From NCBI GenBank assembly GCA_022702705.1, contig CM040423.1, forward strand, positions 46,263,575-46,327,574: 64,000 nt of DNA, given 5' to 3'. The stretch comes from Papilionanthe hookeriana x Papilionanthe teres (taxonomy: Eukaryota > Streptophyta > Magnoliopsida > Asparagales > Orchidaceae). Shown here one piece after another: positions 31,258 through 42,399 of the stretch. Every line of letters starts with the position of its first letter. Position 1 is the first letter of the stretch. The translations under genes and the position numbers were made by a program. The notes beneath the pieces were generated by a model. The model ran no database searches and had not been told where the DNA came from. It saw nothing but the letters and a program-made list of their open reading frames with translations.

Positions 31258-31888
31258 GACCGGGGCATGTAAGTGAAAGAGGCTTACAAGAGCCGTCCGA
31301 CGTAATGCGTTATGCGGAGATCGAGTCGACAAATTGGAATTCCGTGAACGAGTGTGTACCGGGAAGGCTACTGTGGTGAAGTTCTCACCGTAAATCACAC
31401 ATCGAAGAAGCCACTTGATTACGTACACAGTGATTTATGGGGCCGGCCGAACTCAGACTCATGGAGGAGGGAGATACTTCAAGTCTATCATCGACGACTA
31501 CACCAAGAAGGTATGGGTCTTCATCCTTAAAACTAAGGATGAAGCTTTTCAGCGATTTAGAGACTGGTTAACGCTCACAGAAAACAAGATGGGATCAAAA
31601 CTAAGGCACTTGAGAACTGATAATGGTCTAGAGTATTGTTCAGAACAGTTTGAAGAGCTGTGCAGAAAAAATGGTATTACAAGACACAAGACAGTTCGGA
31701 ACACTCCTCAACAGAATAGCCTGGCTGAGAGGATGAACAGGACTCTCCTAGAGAGAGTGAGGTGTATGTTGTTGAATGCAGGTCTACCCAAAAGTTTCTG
31801 GGGTGAAGCCGTGTCAACCGCCTGCTACCTTATCAACAGATGTCCATCTACAACTATCTATATGAAGACTCCTTTGGAGATGTGGTAA
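31258..31888 (+). pseudogene. Copia integrase
   Basis: The zinc-binding part (31,258-31,414) is out of frame. The core is in 31,415-31,888: SIIDDYTKKVWVFILKTKDE (first Asp), LRHLRTDNGLEYCSEQFEEL (second Asp) and TPQQNSLAERMNRTLLERVR (Glu), then ACYLINRCPS. All three DDE residues are present. The family usually has PQQNG(V)AER; here PQQNSLAER. The C-terminal region (31,889-32,330) continues in fragments with KVFGCIAYTHV and DVTFDKSKM. Confidence 0.94.
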
Positions 31889-32332
31889 GGGAAACCAGGT
31901 AACTACGATAACTTGAAAGTTTTTGGATGTATTGCTTACACTCATGTTAGACGAGATAAGTTTCGAAGCAAGAGCTTTGAAGTGCATTTTCATTGGATAT
32001 CCACCTGGAACCAAGGGTTACAAACTTTGGTGTCTAGATCAACAGAAATGTATCATCAGCAGAGACGTGACATTCGATAAATCCAAAATGGCAAATTTGC
32101 AAAGATACGTTACCAAAAACAGTGTCGCTAAGGAGGGTTCTTCTATTAAGGTGGAGCTGCAACAAATACAAACTTTGACCGATCAAAGGACTATCGTGAA
32201 CAATCGAGATGAAGTGGCGAAGACCGACAAGAGATCGAACCAAAAACAGATCAGATGATTACAGGCTGACAAGAGACAGACAAAGAAGAACTATCAGACC
32301 GACAGAGAGATACGGTCGTGCAGATATGATCT

Positions 32333-33100
32333 TCTACGCTTTGAGTGTTGCTGAAGTGATAGAAGAATCAGAACCGAACAGCTATAAGGAAGCCTTAAAC
32401 AACAAGGAAAGAAATAGGTGGGTTGATGCCATGAATGAGGAAATGACTTCTCTGATGAAGAACAAGACTTGGGAACTTGTGGATCGACCAACGAACAAAC
32501 GTGTAGTTGGTTGCAAGTGGACCTTTAAGAAAAAGGAAGGCACACCAGGTACTGAAAAGATCAGGTACAAAGCCAGACTCGTGGCAAAGGGATTCACTCA
32601 GGTAGAAGGAATCGACTTCAACAAAATTTTCTCGTCTGTGGTAAAGCATTGCTCCATTAGGATGGTTTTAGCACTAGCGGTTCAATTCAATACTGGAATT
32701 AGAGCAGCTAGATGTTAAGACTGAATTCCTGCATGGAGAGCTTGAAGAAACTATCTACATGGATCAGCCAGATGGGTACATCACACCTGAGACAGAGGAC
32801 AAAGTTTGCCTGCTGAAGAAAGCTTTGTATGGACTGAATCAAAGCCCTAAACAATGGTACAAACGATTTGATGTGTTCATGTTAAAGATCGGTTTTGTCA
32901 GAAGCTGCTACGACAGTTGTGTGTACATGAAGTGGCAAGACAGTGAAATAAGTACGTACTTGCTCTTATATGTAGATGACATGTTAGTAGCCAGCAGAAG
33001 CGTGGAGGAAGTCCGAAGATCAAAGGTAAGCTCAATTCCGAATTTAACATGTACGTACCTAGGACTCGCTACAAAGATCCTAGTGGATGGAGATTAAGAG
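32333..33100 (+). pseudogene. Copia reverse transcriptase
   Basis: 32,209-32,718 holds SYKEALNNKERNRWVDAMNE, EMTSLMKNKTWELVDRP, VGCKWTFKKKEG and YKARLVAKGFTQVEGIDFNK. After a shift at about 32,710, frame 32,759-33,097 gives MDQPDGYITPE, LLKKALYGLNQSPKQWYKRF and the active site LLYVDDMLVAS (YVDD near 32,970). The conserved LDVKTEFLHGELEE bridges the break. RT makes the element cDNA. Confidence 0.95.
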
Positions 33101-33263
33101 AGACGAGAAAAGGGGCAGCTTATTCTTATCTCAGAGGTCTTATATTCAGAAAGTTCTGGCAAGGTTCAACATGCATAAGTCTAAGCAGGTTGCAACACCG
33201 ATTGGTAAGCACTTCAAATTATCGAATTCTCAAGCACCTGATACTGAAGAAGAGAAATAATAC

Positions 33264-33944
33264 ATGGAGGGTGTCCCCTACGCCAGTGGGGTTGGTAGCA
33301 TCATGTATGGTATGTTTTGTAGCAGATCAGATCTAGCCTACGCCGTCAGTGTTGTTAGCAGGTTCATGGCAAATCCAGGGCAGACACACCGGGAAGCACT
33401 AAAATGGATCCTGAGATACTTAAGAAGCACTACTGATTTGGGGCTACTCTTTAAAAGACGGGAAAACAAAGAAGAAAAGATAGTTGGTTACGTGGATTCT
33501 GATTATGCTGGAAGCATCAACACCAGGAAATCACTGACCGGATTCATTTTCACTATCATCGGTACTGCTGTCAGTTGGAAGTCTAATCTTCAATCTGTCG
33601 TAACTCTCTCAACTACAGAGGCTGAGTACATCGCCGTAACTAAAGCAATCAATGAAGCTATGTGGTTAAAAGGCATGGCTGAAGAGCTTAGGATACCTCA
33701 AAAGGTGGTAACTGTGTTCTGCGACAATCAAAGCACTATTCATCTCACCAGGAATCAGGTCTTCAATGAAAGGTCCAAGCACAGTGATGTGAAGCTTCAT
33801 TTTGTGAGGGATATCGTCACCAAAGGCTCAATAGTAGTGGAGAAGATACCTACTGAGGAGAATCCTGCTGACATGCTCACCAAGGCGCTATCTATAGCTA
33901 AGTTCAAACATTGTTTGGACTTAGTGAACTTTACCAGGTGCTGA
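33264..33944 (+). pseudogene. Copia RNase H, intact open frame
   Basis: A 226-codon frame with VGSIMYGMFCSRSDLAYAVS, RYLRSTTDLGLLFK, GYVDSDYAGSINTRKSLTGF (catalytic Asp), VVTLSTTEAEYIAVTKA (Glu), VFCDNQSTIHLTRN (Asp) and the tail EKIPTEENPADMLTKAL. It ends with TGA at 33,942-33,944. It is listed as a pseudogene part because it is disconnected from the upstream frame. Confidence 0.94.
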
Positions 33945-34003
33945 GGGCCCCTCGGGAGCCAGGTGGAGGGAATCATCACTTCAGAGCTTCGAAATTGAGA
34001 GTC

Positions 34004-34015
34004 AAGGTAGAGAAT
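34004..34015 (+). other. Polypurine tract of the copia element
   Basis: AAGGTAGAGAAT immediately before the 3' LTR start TGTTAATAG. Confidence 0.75.
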
Positions 34016-34452
34016 TGTTAATAGTGACTCACAATTTGTGTTATACTAAAGGCAAAGGGACATTTTTTGTAATATTGTCTATTCTCTCTAAGCCTCTTAT
34101 TTAGGCTTCATCTATTATAAATAGATGAGGGTGGGTGAGGCTTAGGTAAGGTGAATGTGAGAGGCAAGTGAGAAAAATTATGTCCAAGAATTGAAGAGAG
34201 TGAGGTTAGCTTTGGAGAAAGATGAAGAGAGCATCTTGAAGGGTTTTGGGAGCAAAGAGTGAGGCCATGAAGATGAGGGCTCATCTTGTAAAGCTATGTA
34301 TTCTCTTGCCTTTGTATTAGTGATATTGATGATCGTTTCCCTCCCGTGGATGTAGATCCATTTGGATCGAACCACGTAAATCGCTTTGTGTTCCTTCTTG
34401 TGTTTGCTTGTGTTCTTTATTTTTCTGCTAGCCAATTTGATTTCCCACAACA
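34016..34452 (+). repeat. 3' LTR of the 6.1-kb copia element
   Basis: 437 bp matching the 5' LTR with few differences. Ends CCCACAACA and is followed by TSD CCTAC. Confidence 0.95.
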
Positions 34453-34893
34453 CCTACATATATGATGCAAATGGATACCTGAAACATGAGATCATAGATG
34501 TATAACAGATTATATCCATGAACAAAATGACTTTTTCATGAGTTTCTGGTTGGAGTTGAGAAATTCATGAAAGCGGCATCACAACATGTTGTTTACCTTT
34601 CAGAATGTAGGTTTCGATGTCTCTGTGCGAAGCACAATAACTAAATGTACCTAACATCTAACGAAGTGAAGTTAGATCTATATCATAGATGATTTAAACA
34701 TGATTATTGATATTGGACTTCACATGGTGAATATAAACCAGATGTTCAGACTTCAGTACGGTCATGCTAGGGTTTAGGGTCTCGAAAATTAAGTAGGTCC
34801 GGATTCTAGATCTGAAACCAACAAATTTAATCAGTTAAATCTAAAACTGAAAATTTCAAGTATCAAATTATCGTCTCATATCCTAATTGAAAT

Positions 34894-34898
<5 letters not shown>

Positions 34899-34946
<48 letters not shown>
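34899..34946. repeat. (AT)n microsatellite
   Basis: Uninterrupted AT dinucleotides in the intergenic stretch upstream of the BAG gene. The rest of 34,458-35,270 has no recognisable feature. Confidence 0.97.
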
Positions 34947-34948
<2 letters not shown>

Positions 34949-35276
34949 CAATTAGTTAACTCGCGAGCAGACAGCTCCAGCTCATCGTAACAAACGGTCA
35001 ACTTCTGTGAACGAATTTCACATGCCAACCGTTAGATCATAAATCAACGCATCCAATAGTGCCAACCTTAGAGGGTTCAATCAGCAGCTCTCCAATTAGT
35101 TTGTGCCACGTAGATAGTGTAAACCTTAGCCCGCGATTCATCGTAACCCACCCTCATCCTGTCGGCAGCAATTGCTGTCAGCCGGCGACCATGGAAGAAG
35201 TACATGTGGCGCCAATCCATTGGATCAGAGCAGACAGCCCACCGGTCTTACAGATCCCGCGCATTTAAGCACTGCG

Positions 35277-35285
35277 CTATAAATA
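35277..35285 (+). promoter_or_regulatory. TATA box of the BAG gene
   Basis: CTATAAATA about 80 bp upstream of the start codon, a normal plant spacing for a short 5' UTR. Confidence 0.7.
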
Positions 35286-35365
35286 CGAGCTCACTTAGCT
35301 GCACTGTCGGTGGCTAAACGCAGAGAGAACACGGGGCAGTTTTCCGGCGAAGTTGAGGCGAGGAG

Positions 35366-37479
35366 ATGATGAGTGGATCGGGATTCGACGGAGGATCTGG
35401 AAGCGTCGGAGAGGAGGGAACGGCGGAGTTGGAGTGGGAGATGAGGCCTGGGGGGATGCTGGTTCAGAGGCGGCTCGTCAAGCAAGGAGAGCCGCCGCCG
35501 CCGATGATTCGCCTCCGGATTTCTTATGGAGAATCGAAGTTGGAGGTCACTGTTAGCTCCCGCGCTACTTTCAGTAAGTGCTCTCCGTCTACCTTTGGGG
35601 GTGAAAAGTTCGTCCTTTTTTCTTGCAAAAATTAGGCTTTTGGCTGGTAGTGCAACAATTCGTAGATTTTGCAGTGAAGAGGTACTTGAATCATGCATTT
35701 AAATATTATGAGTAATTTAGCGTGAAAGGAAAAGCGCGCTAGAAATTTAAAATTTTCAAAATTACTCAGGAGTAAAGGTTGGGGAGATTTTGAACTTGAA
35801 ACCGCTGATTTGAACTTCAAAAATTATTATTTCGTGAAGAGAAAGAAAAAATGGAGTGCACGGAAGTTCTAAGAATTGGGGAGATTGTGATTACTTTTGT
35901 GGGATTTGGTGTTGTGCAGGGGAATTGAAGAAGCAACTGGAGGCAGAGATAGGCTTGCGGCAAGCAGAGCAGAAGATAAGGTACAGGGGGAAAGAGAGGG
36001 AAAATGGGGAGTTTTTGGACATATGTGGGGTGAAAGATCGATCGAAGTTGGTGGTGATGGAGGATCCTTTTAGCCGTGAGCGGCGGTATATCGAGATGCG
36101 CCGGAATGCTAAGATCCAGAGTGCTTCTCTGGCCATCACCAACCTGTCGTTGGAGGTTGATAAGCTTGCTGCCCAGGTGACATTATGTCTCCTTTTTAAT
36201 ATTTGTTCAATTGTCTCAAAACTATGAACTGGGTAATTTGATATAGAAGCTTCAAAACCTGCTCTTTTGATCTGTTTAAGCATTTTATGTTATCCTAGGC
36301 CCTGAATCAGGGCGTAGAAATGACAAAGTAGCGGTCTTGCCCACTAAATTTTAATAAAATTCAAACCTTGTTTAGCAGATTGTACTTAATAGCTCTTTCT
36401 GCTGCTTATCTTCTAGTTTTTCTTCAGGTTTCAGCAATTGAGAAATCTATTTCAAGTAGAAAGAAGGTACCTGAACTGCAAATCACCATGCTAATAGAGA
36501 TGCTTATGAGACAAGCAGTTAAGCTAGACGCCATCATTGCAGAAGGAGAAGTTCACTTTCAGAAAAACTTACAGGTATAATCTATTTCCTAAATTCCAAA
36601 ACCTTCATTTATCCTCTTTTTTTATGCTTCTCTCGCTTCTGTAACACTTACCAAGACCCAATAAATTCTATCTTGAATACATTTAGACAAAAACTGAAGC
36701 AACAGAGCTTTATACTTTAAAATACAAGCTCTGACCAGGAAATTGAGCAGGCATAGACAATAAACCAAGCCCAATAATTTGCAGTCTTTTCCTCTTTAAT
36801 GCTTTGGCAGCTTAGAATGGCCCCTTTTGTTTCCCAATCTCACATACAGGGAACCTCAAAGCACATGCTCTAAGCATTGGTGCAACCAGATCAAATCAAC
36901 CCTTTGCTGTTGGATTCTCTCAAGCACATGAAAAGGAACACACACGGACTTTAACATTGAGTTGCCTTGGCTTACCATTCTAACTGCAGGTTTATTTGTC
37001 CTGAGTAGTTGGCTTCTCTTGTAGATATGTAGTTCTTTATGTACTAATTATTATACTTTTTTTGTTCTTATTCGTTTGAGCAGCTGCCAGCATTATTGCT
37101 TGTGCATCTTTCAGTCCTTTGTTAGTTAACAAAAGAATCACTTTCTATTTTATTTTATTTTATTTTAAAGTTTCCATACATACCACAGATACCACACAGT
37201 TCTTATATATGCACATGTCAACACATGAACTTTAATAATAAAAAGGATTCCAAACAAGCCCTTACATACTTCTCCCCTTATCTTTACCATAATGTATATA
37301 TATAGAAGAAATTGTAGCTCAGGAACTCTTGTATTCTGCTGCAGGCTAAGAGGGTACAGAAGTTTGTTGAAACTCTTGATGAGCTCAAGTTATCAAATGG
37401 AAAACTGAAGCCTGTAATAGTAACAACAAATTGGGAGACATTTGATCCCCCATCAACTGCACGCTTAGATTTGTTTTGA
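35366..37479 (+). CDS. BAG-family molecular chaperone regulator (BAG1-4 type), 4 exons, 248 aa
   Basis: Exons 35,366-35,573, 35,920-36,176, 36,428-36,574 and 37,345-37,479 join at GT/AG borders with consistent phases into 248 codons plus TGA. The N-terminus carries the plant BAG signature ELEWEMRPGGMLVQRR. Then comes a ubiquitin-like domain (about residues 48-117, MIRLRISYGESKLEVTVSS to DICGVKDRSKLVVMEDP) and a helical BAG domain (about 135-215, LAITNLSLEVDKLAAQ to EGEVHFQKNLQAKRVQKFVE). The C-terminus has VIVTTNWETFDPPS, as in BAG1-4 proteins. BAG domains bind the Hsp70 ATPase domain as nucleotide-exchange co-chaperones, while the ubiquitin-like domain links to degradation. Plant members act in stress and cell-death control. 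Start chosen as the first ATG of ATGATG after the TATA box. No frame damage seen. Confidence 0.93.
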
Positions 37480-37669
37480 TTGAGAACTGTATTCAGGATT
37501 CCACCATTTCTCAGCTTCTCCATGATTCATGTCGATAAAGCTTGCCTTCATTCTACCCTTCCTCTATTTTTTTTGGTCACAGAGCCATTGTATGTGGATC
37601 ATTAATGCAGAAACTTTGTTTGTTATCTTGGCCATTATTTCTATTTTCTTCAATTATATTATGCTCAGA

Positions 37670-37675
37670 AATAAA
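37670..37675 (+). terminator. Poly(A) signal candidate for the BAG gene
   Basis: AATAAA about 190 bp after the stop codon in a T-rich 3' region. Confidence 0.5.
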
Positions 37676-37739
37676 TGTAACATAAATAGTTTGTTTTGCA
37701 TCTTGGGGCTCAGTTGATTGCTTGTAGATAAACATAAAT

Positions 37740-37745
<6 letters not shown>

Positions 37746-37821
<76 letters not shown>
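37746..37821. repeat. (TA)n microsatellite
   Basis: Long uninterrupted TA repeat downstream of the BAG gene. The open frame across it (37,718-37,957) is an artefact. Confidence 0.97.
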
Positions 37822-37822
<1 letters not shown>

Positions 37823-38806
37823 TATAATTCTGTTAGTAAATTTATGCATTGTATTTGTTATGTGTTTGAAAGTAAGTCACACGTACAAATAAATAATCAA
37901 CAATGCATAAGAAATGCAATATTTTTTACATTAAAGTTGATAAACTATGGAATCTAAAGTTGTTGAAATGGTTTCATTATGTCAACTGAAGGTTATAGTG
38001 ATCCGCTTTTCCATTGTTGGAGGTGGTGGTATGAGCCATAGAAGTTTTCTCCTATGATGATGCCAGATAATGGTGAGAATGTTACATGCGGGAGAATTGG
38101 TGATATTTGATAATATTGTGGCGGTATTGTATCACAATATCACTAAATCTACACTTATCCAAATCTATCTTATCCACACGTAATATTTTTTTCTTCAGAG
38201 ATTGCTGGGTTGATGGCATTGATAGATTAATAATAGATGATGCTGGAAATTGGCATTGGTCGATGTATCACTCGTACCAAAGGATAAGTCATGATGGGTT
38301 TTAGTGCTCTACAACGACTTTGTTGGAGGAAATACAAAGATAATTTTTTGATGATGACGGTTATAACTATCAACGTTAACTGATTATGAGTAAAGAGATA
38401 TAAAACAATGGCTATCAATATTGAAAGATGAGTGACGAAAGACGGCATCATAAAAAGGATTAGATCTCCTTAAAAAATTGTAGTATCGTATTGGATAACT
38501 ATTATAATATATAGAAGCTATCACAAAAATTCTATAATAGAGATTACAAAAGTATTTAATGATAGTTAGAAGTTACTATAAGCTACTTATGCAATAATCA
38601 TGCTATTCATTGAAACAAACTTGAAGCATCTTATTGATGAAGAAACTATAGCAAAAACTTTTAAAATTATGCATGTCATAGTTTTAATGATCTAAAAGAG
38701 ATGAGTAATTTTGATCTTGCATTTAAAAGATAACATACAAATCTAAGCGTATGTTTTAGAAGATATTAAAACATATAAAACCGATTTGTCATACATAAAC
38801 TTACAT

Positions 38807-38880
<74 letters not shown>

Positions 38881-39389
38881 TAGGTGTGAGTTATGTAAAT
38901 ACATAAGAATTGTGTGCTATATATGTAAATTTCCTTGAAGAAGGGGCATCTAAACTATAGCGTCTTCTTCCAGTTACTATCAAATTCATTTAATGCGATC
39001 GATTTTCTGCCCCACTTGTATCCCTGCATGGGCCATACAGAGCTCCAGCTTCCACTCCAATTTAACCATCAACACCGCTCATTTATGAGCGAATTATTAG
39101 GGGAAAGCAGACCTCTCAGCATAAATGTGGTATTGTAAGGCCATGGAAATTTGTGGTAATGGCAGCAGAGAGAAGGGGAATTGAATATGTAAAAAAAAAA
39201 AAACTCATAAAAAGTTCATATAAAAAGAATAAATTCTTAAAAATCACTCTTCTTTCCCTCCTTTGCTACCATTGGATGTGTGAGGTAGCCAGTCCCTTTT
39301 CCACATTTTCGACCATGATCATGACCGTCGACCTCTGTCTTGTCCACGTCCACCTATCTCTCTATCATTAGGTGGCCTAGGGCAGGTCT
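37822..39389. other. Intergenic region downstream of the BAG gene
   Basis: AT-rich, with no open frame carrying a recognisable domain. It includes a (TA)n tract at 38,819-38,877 with a short (CATA)n lead-in and an A-run at about 39,190. Confidence 0.6.
38819..38877. repeat. (TA)n microsatellite
   Basis: Uninterrupted TA repeat following TACATACATACAT. Confidence 0.97.
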
Positions 39390-39518
39390 TGTTCAAAAAT
39401 CTCATATGTACATTTATAAGCTTAAATAGGGTATTACAATATTTTACAAATAAAACCCTAACTTCTTCAATATTCTCTGTTTACCAATTGAACCTTATAT
39501 AAGGCCCAATTCTCAACA
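39390..39518 (-). repeat. 3' LTR (short) of the decayed copia element
   Basis: Plus-strand TGTTCAAAAATCTCAT to TTCTCAACA. Similar in order to 44,268-44,355 but with indels. Confidence 0.6.
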
Positions 39519-39699
39519 CTCTTCCTCGAGATGAGCAAAAGATATCCAATAAGTCCATTTTATCACATAACTTACACATATCTAATGAACCAAGTCCTTT
39601 AATGAGGCAGTCATCCACTTGCTCTCTAGGTGAGTTAGCTTGAATAGCTTATTATTCAGCTTTTCCTTGATGAAGAATCTCCAAGCATGCTGCACTGGG

Positions 39700-40560
39700 T
39701 TGTTGGAAATACTTATTGCTGACTTGTTGTCGCACCACAACTTCATTTGAGTTCATTGATCCGACTTGAGCTCAACCAACAAGGATATCAGCCACATTAT
39801 CTCGACAACTTCTAAGGCCACAACATTGTACTCTACCTCTGTTGTTGACCTTGCTGCTACAAACTATTTCTTGCTCTTCTAAGAGACCAAGTTGTCCCCT
39901 ACAAATATGCAGCATCCTAAAGTGAATGTTCTGTCATCTGCACAACTTACCCAATAAGTGTCACAAAACCAGTCAATGTCTACATGATTAGTCTCCTAAA
40001 GCTCTAATTATGTCACAAAGGTTTATTGCATCCATATGGATCTTCCTTGGATCATGCATGTAGTTGCTCATTGCATTCATTGCAAATGAGATAACGGGTC
40101 GAGTGTGACACGTATAGATCAGACAATCTAATAATCTACGGTACCTCTCACGATCAACCGACTTTCTTGCCTCTGTACTCAGCTTAGCTTTCCGGTCAAT
40201 TGGAGAGACTTCAAGATTGCACCCCAGCATGCTTATTTCAGTGATGAAATCTACATGTCACTTCAATCCCAAGAAAGTATCCGAGTTTTTTGAGATCATT
40301 CACCTCAAATTCATTGCTCAATCTTTCATTTATTTCGGTAATATCTACCTCATCATCACCGGTGACAATGATATCATCAATATACACAACAAGTATAATG
40401 GTGTGAGATTCATGTTGTTGAAAGAACACAGTATAGTCTGCATCGATTTGTTGCCAACGCCCACCATAGTCTTTTTAAACTTGTCGGACCAGGCTTGAAG
40501 AGGTTGCTTCAAGTCATACATTGACTTCCGCAGCCTACACACCTTGCTCGCCATATTCTT
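39700..40560 (-). pseudogene. Copia reverse transcriptase and RNase H remnant
   Basis: Minus-strand fragments: VCRLRKSMYDLKQPLQAWSD (40,345-40,554), then ILVVYIDDIIVTGDD with the YIDD active site and NDLKKLGYFLGIEV (40,238-40,429), and RYRRLLDCLIYTCHTRPVIS (39,988-40,230). The RNase H part below about 39,980 is only faintly recognisable. Confidence 0.9.
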
Positions 40561-40811
40561 TGTTTATTTGTCTTTTATACAAAGAAGGATGCAACCGGTT
40601 CAATAAACTAAAATAAGAGTCACATGCACCTTGGGTGGTCTGGACATATGGTTTGATGTTGTATTTCTTGGGCTAACAAGTATTTCTCATATACTTTGTT
40701 GGTATACTCAATCATATTATTAGACCTCAATACCCTCAATATTGTATCATATTGAGCCAAGATTGCCCTGTAAAAAACTTTAAAGCAAGCAAACACATCA
40801 ACCTTTTTTCA

Positions 40812-41051
40812 TCAAATATAACCAAGTAACACAAGAAAATCAATAAAAAATATTACAAAATATTGATAACCAATTATAGAACTTGTAGAATAAGGTCCCC
40901 AAACATTAGAATGAATCAAGTCAAAAATACGAGAAATCTTATTCTCATGACTGAAATAAGAGCTCCTAGTAAGCTTGTCAAAATCACAATCATAACAAAC
41001 AAGCTTTTGTTTATTCATCTTTTCATGTAAAGAATGATACAACCGACTCAA
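40812..41051 (-). pseudogene. Copia integrase fragment
   Basis: Minus-strand frame containing KLVCYDCDFDKLTRSSYFSH (zinc-domain end) and RIFDLIHSNVWGPYSTSSII (start of the catalytic core, usually H-x-D-x-W-GP; the Asp is Asn here). Confidence 0.85.
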
Positions 41052-41398
41052 TAAACTAAAAAAAGAGTGTCACGTGAATTTGTGATGTAGCAGCAACACA
41101 TCATTCACACTCCTCTCAGATTCTCCATCCCCTCCCGGTCCAGTACTAGAGCCCATTGTGCCACATTCCAGTCCCAAGTGTCCGGGTCATCCCTTTCTTT
41201 TTGAAGATCACCTTAGGAATTAAAAAAAAAAAAAAGAACACATTTCAGTTAGAGAATAACAACACTAATTGATAAAAGATTTACTGAAAAAGGAGCCTGC
41301 AAAAATTGGGCAAAATCATATAATTGGTACCATTCACTATACCATTGCCAACAATAAGTTGTGTTGTATTACCAACAGTCTGAATGCTCTCTAATACC

Positions 41399-42138
41399 GC
41401 TAGGAGTAGGGTTGTCAAAAAGGCTCTTTGTTCGCGAACAGTTCGTGTTCGGTTAGCCAAGAAGTTTGTGTTCGATTCGTTCGATAAGCAAACGAGACGA
41501 ACACGAACAATTTTTTTCGTTCGGTTTGTTAAACGAACCAAACACGAACAATGATGTGTTCGGTTCGTTATTGTTCGAAATATAAAATAATTTAAAATAA
41601 TTATATATAGTAAATTTATGATATTTCAAAATTATTATATATTATAAAAATTTATCATATTTTAAATAATTAAACTTATATAAATTATAATATATGATAA
41701 ATTATTTATAACAATAATAATATTATAGTATTAATTATATTAATATAAATATTATAATATTATAATTAATATAATATACTATATATTAAAATAAAACCCT
41801 AAACAAAACCCTAAACGCGTAATTCAGTTTGCTTCATTTTGAGGAAGTATGGATTACCTGATGTGTACGTCATACCTGATCAATTTGCTTCATTTTGAAG
41901 AAGTATGCTATCAAAGTTAGTGTCGTCAAAAAGCTCGTTGTTCGCGAACGCTTCGTGTTCGGTTCGCCGTAAAGTTCGTGTTTCGATTCGTTCGATAAGC
42001 AAACGAGACGAACACGAACAATTTTTTTCGTTCGGTTTGTTAAACGAATCAAACACGAACAACAATGTGTTCGAACATTTCGAACATGAACACTAGCTCT
42101 GTTTGTTCGTGTTCGCTCGTTTCACCCCTAGCTAAGAG
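41399..42138. mobile_element. hAT-like non-autonomous DNA transposon (core 41,407-42,130)
   Basis: Flanked by 8-bp near-identical duplications GCTAGGAG (41,399-41,406) and GCTAAGAG (42,131-42,138). The ends are TAGGGTTGTCAAA and, inverted, TAGGGGTGAAAC. The subterminal region is packed with GTTCG/CGAAC repeats (GTTCGTGTTCGGTT, CGAACACGAACAA). The 5' subterminal segment occurs twice (from 41,410 and from 41,917), separated by AT-rich filler. The 8-bp TSD and the TAGGG-type ends fit the hAT superfamily. No transposase. The small open frames in it are shadows. Confidence 0.8.
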
Positions 42139-42399
42139 AGTATAAAAAGGAAACTCTCTTACTTGACATATGTTGAGATGAACCAGAATCTACTATCCAT
42201 TCTGGTGATCTTGTGATGGAAATAGAAGCAATACCAAGTGTATCACAAATGTCCTTATCTGAGTGAGCAAAGTGACAATGTTACTATTTATTGATAACTG
42301 GTTGAAAGCAACCTCAGCCCCATCTCAAGTTGTTTTCTGCATCATCTTCAACAACCCCAAACACTCATGATCCTCATTTGTAAAGATCACACGTCTCTC

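Larger units (their letters stand above)
28355..34452 (+). mobile_element. Ty1-copia LTR retrotransposon, 6.1 kb, frame-broken
   Basis: Flanked by CCTAC duplications (28,350-28,354; 34,453-34,457) and direct LTRs of 435 and 437 bp that start TGTTAATAGTGACTC and end CCCACAACA. The order gag, protease, integrase, RT, RNase H is the Ty1-copia order. RT reads LLLYVDDMLVASRS and RNase H carries the usual STTEAEYIA and ADMLTK motifs, resembling the TNT1/Tork group. LTRs are very similar by eye, suggesting a fairly young insertion, yet gag-pol is split by several small frameshifts. It lies about 900 bp upstream of the BAG gene. Confidence 0.96.
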
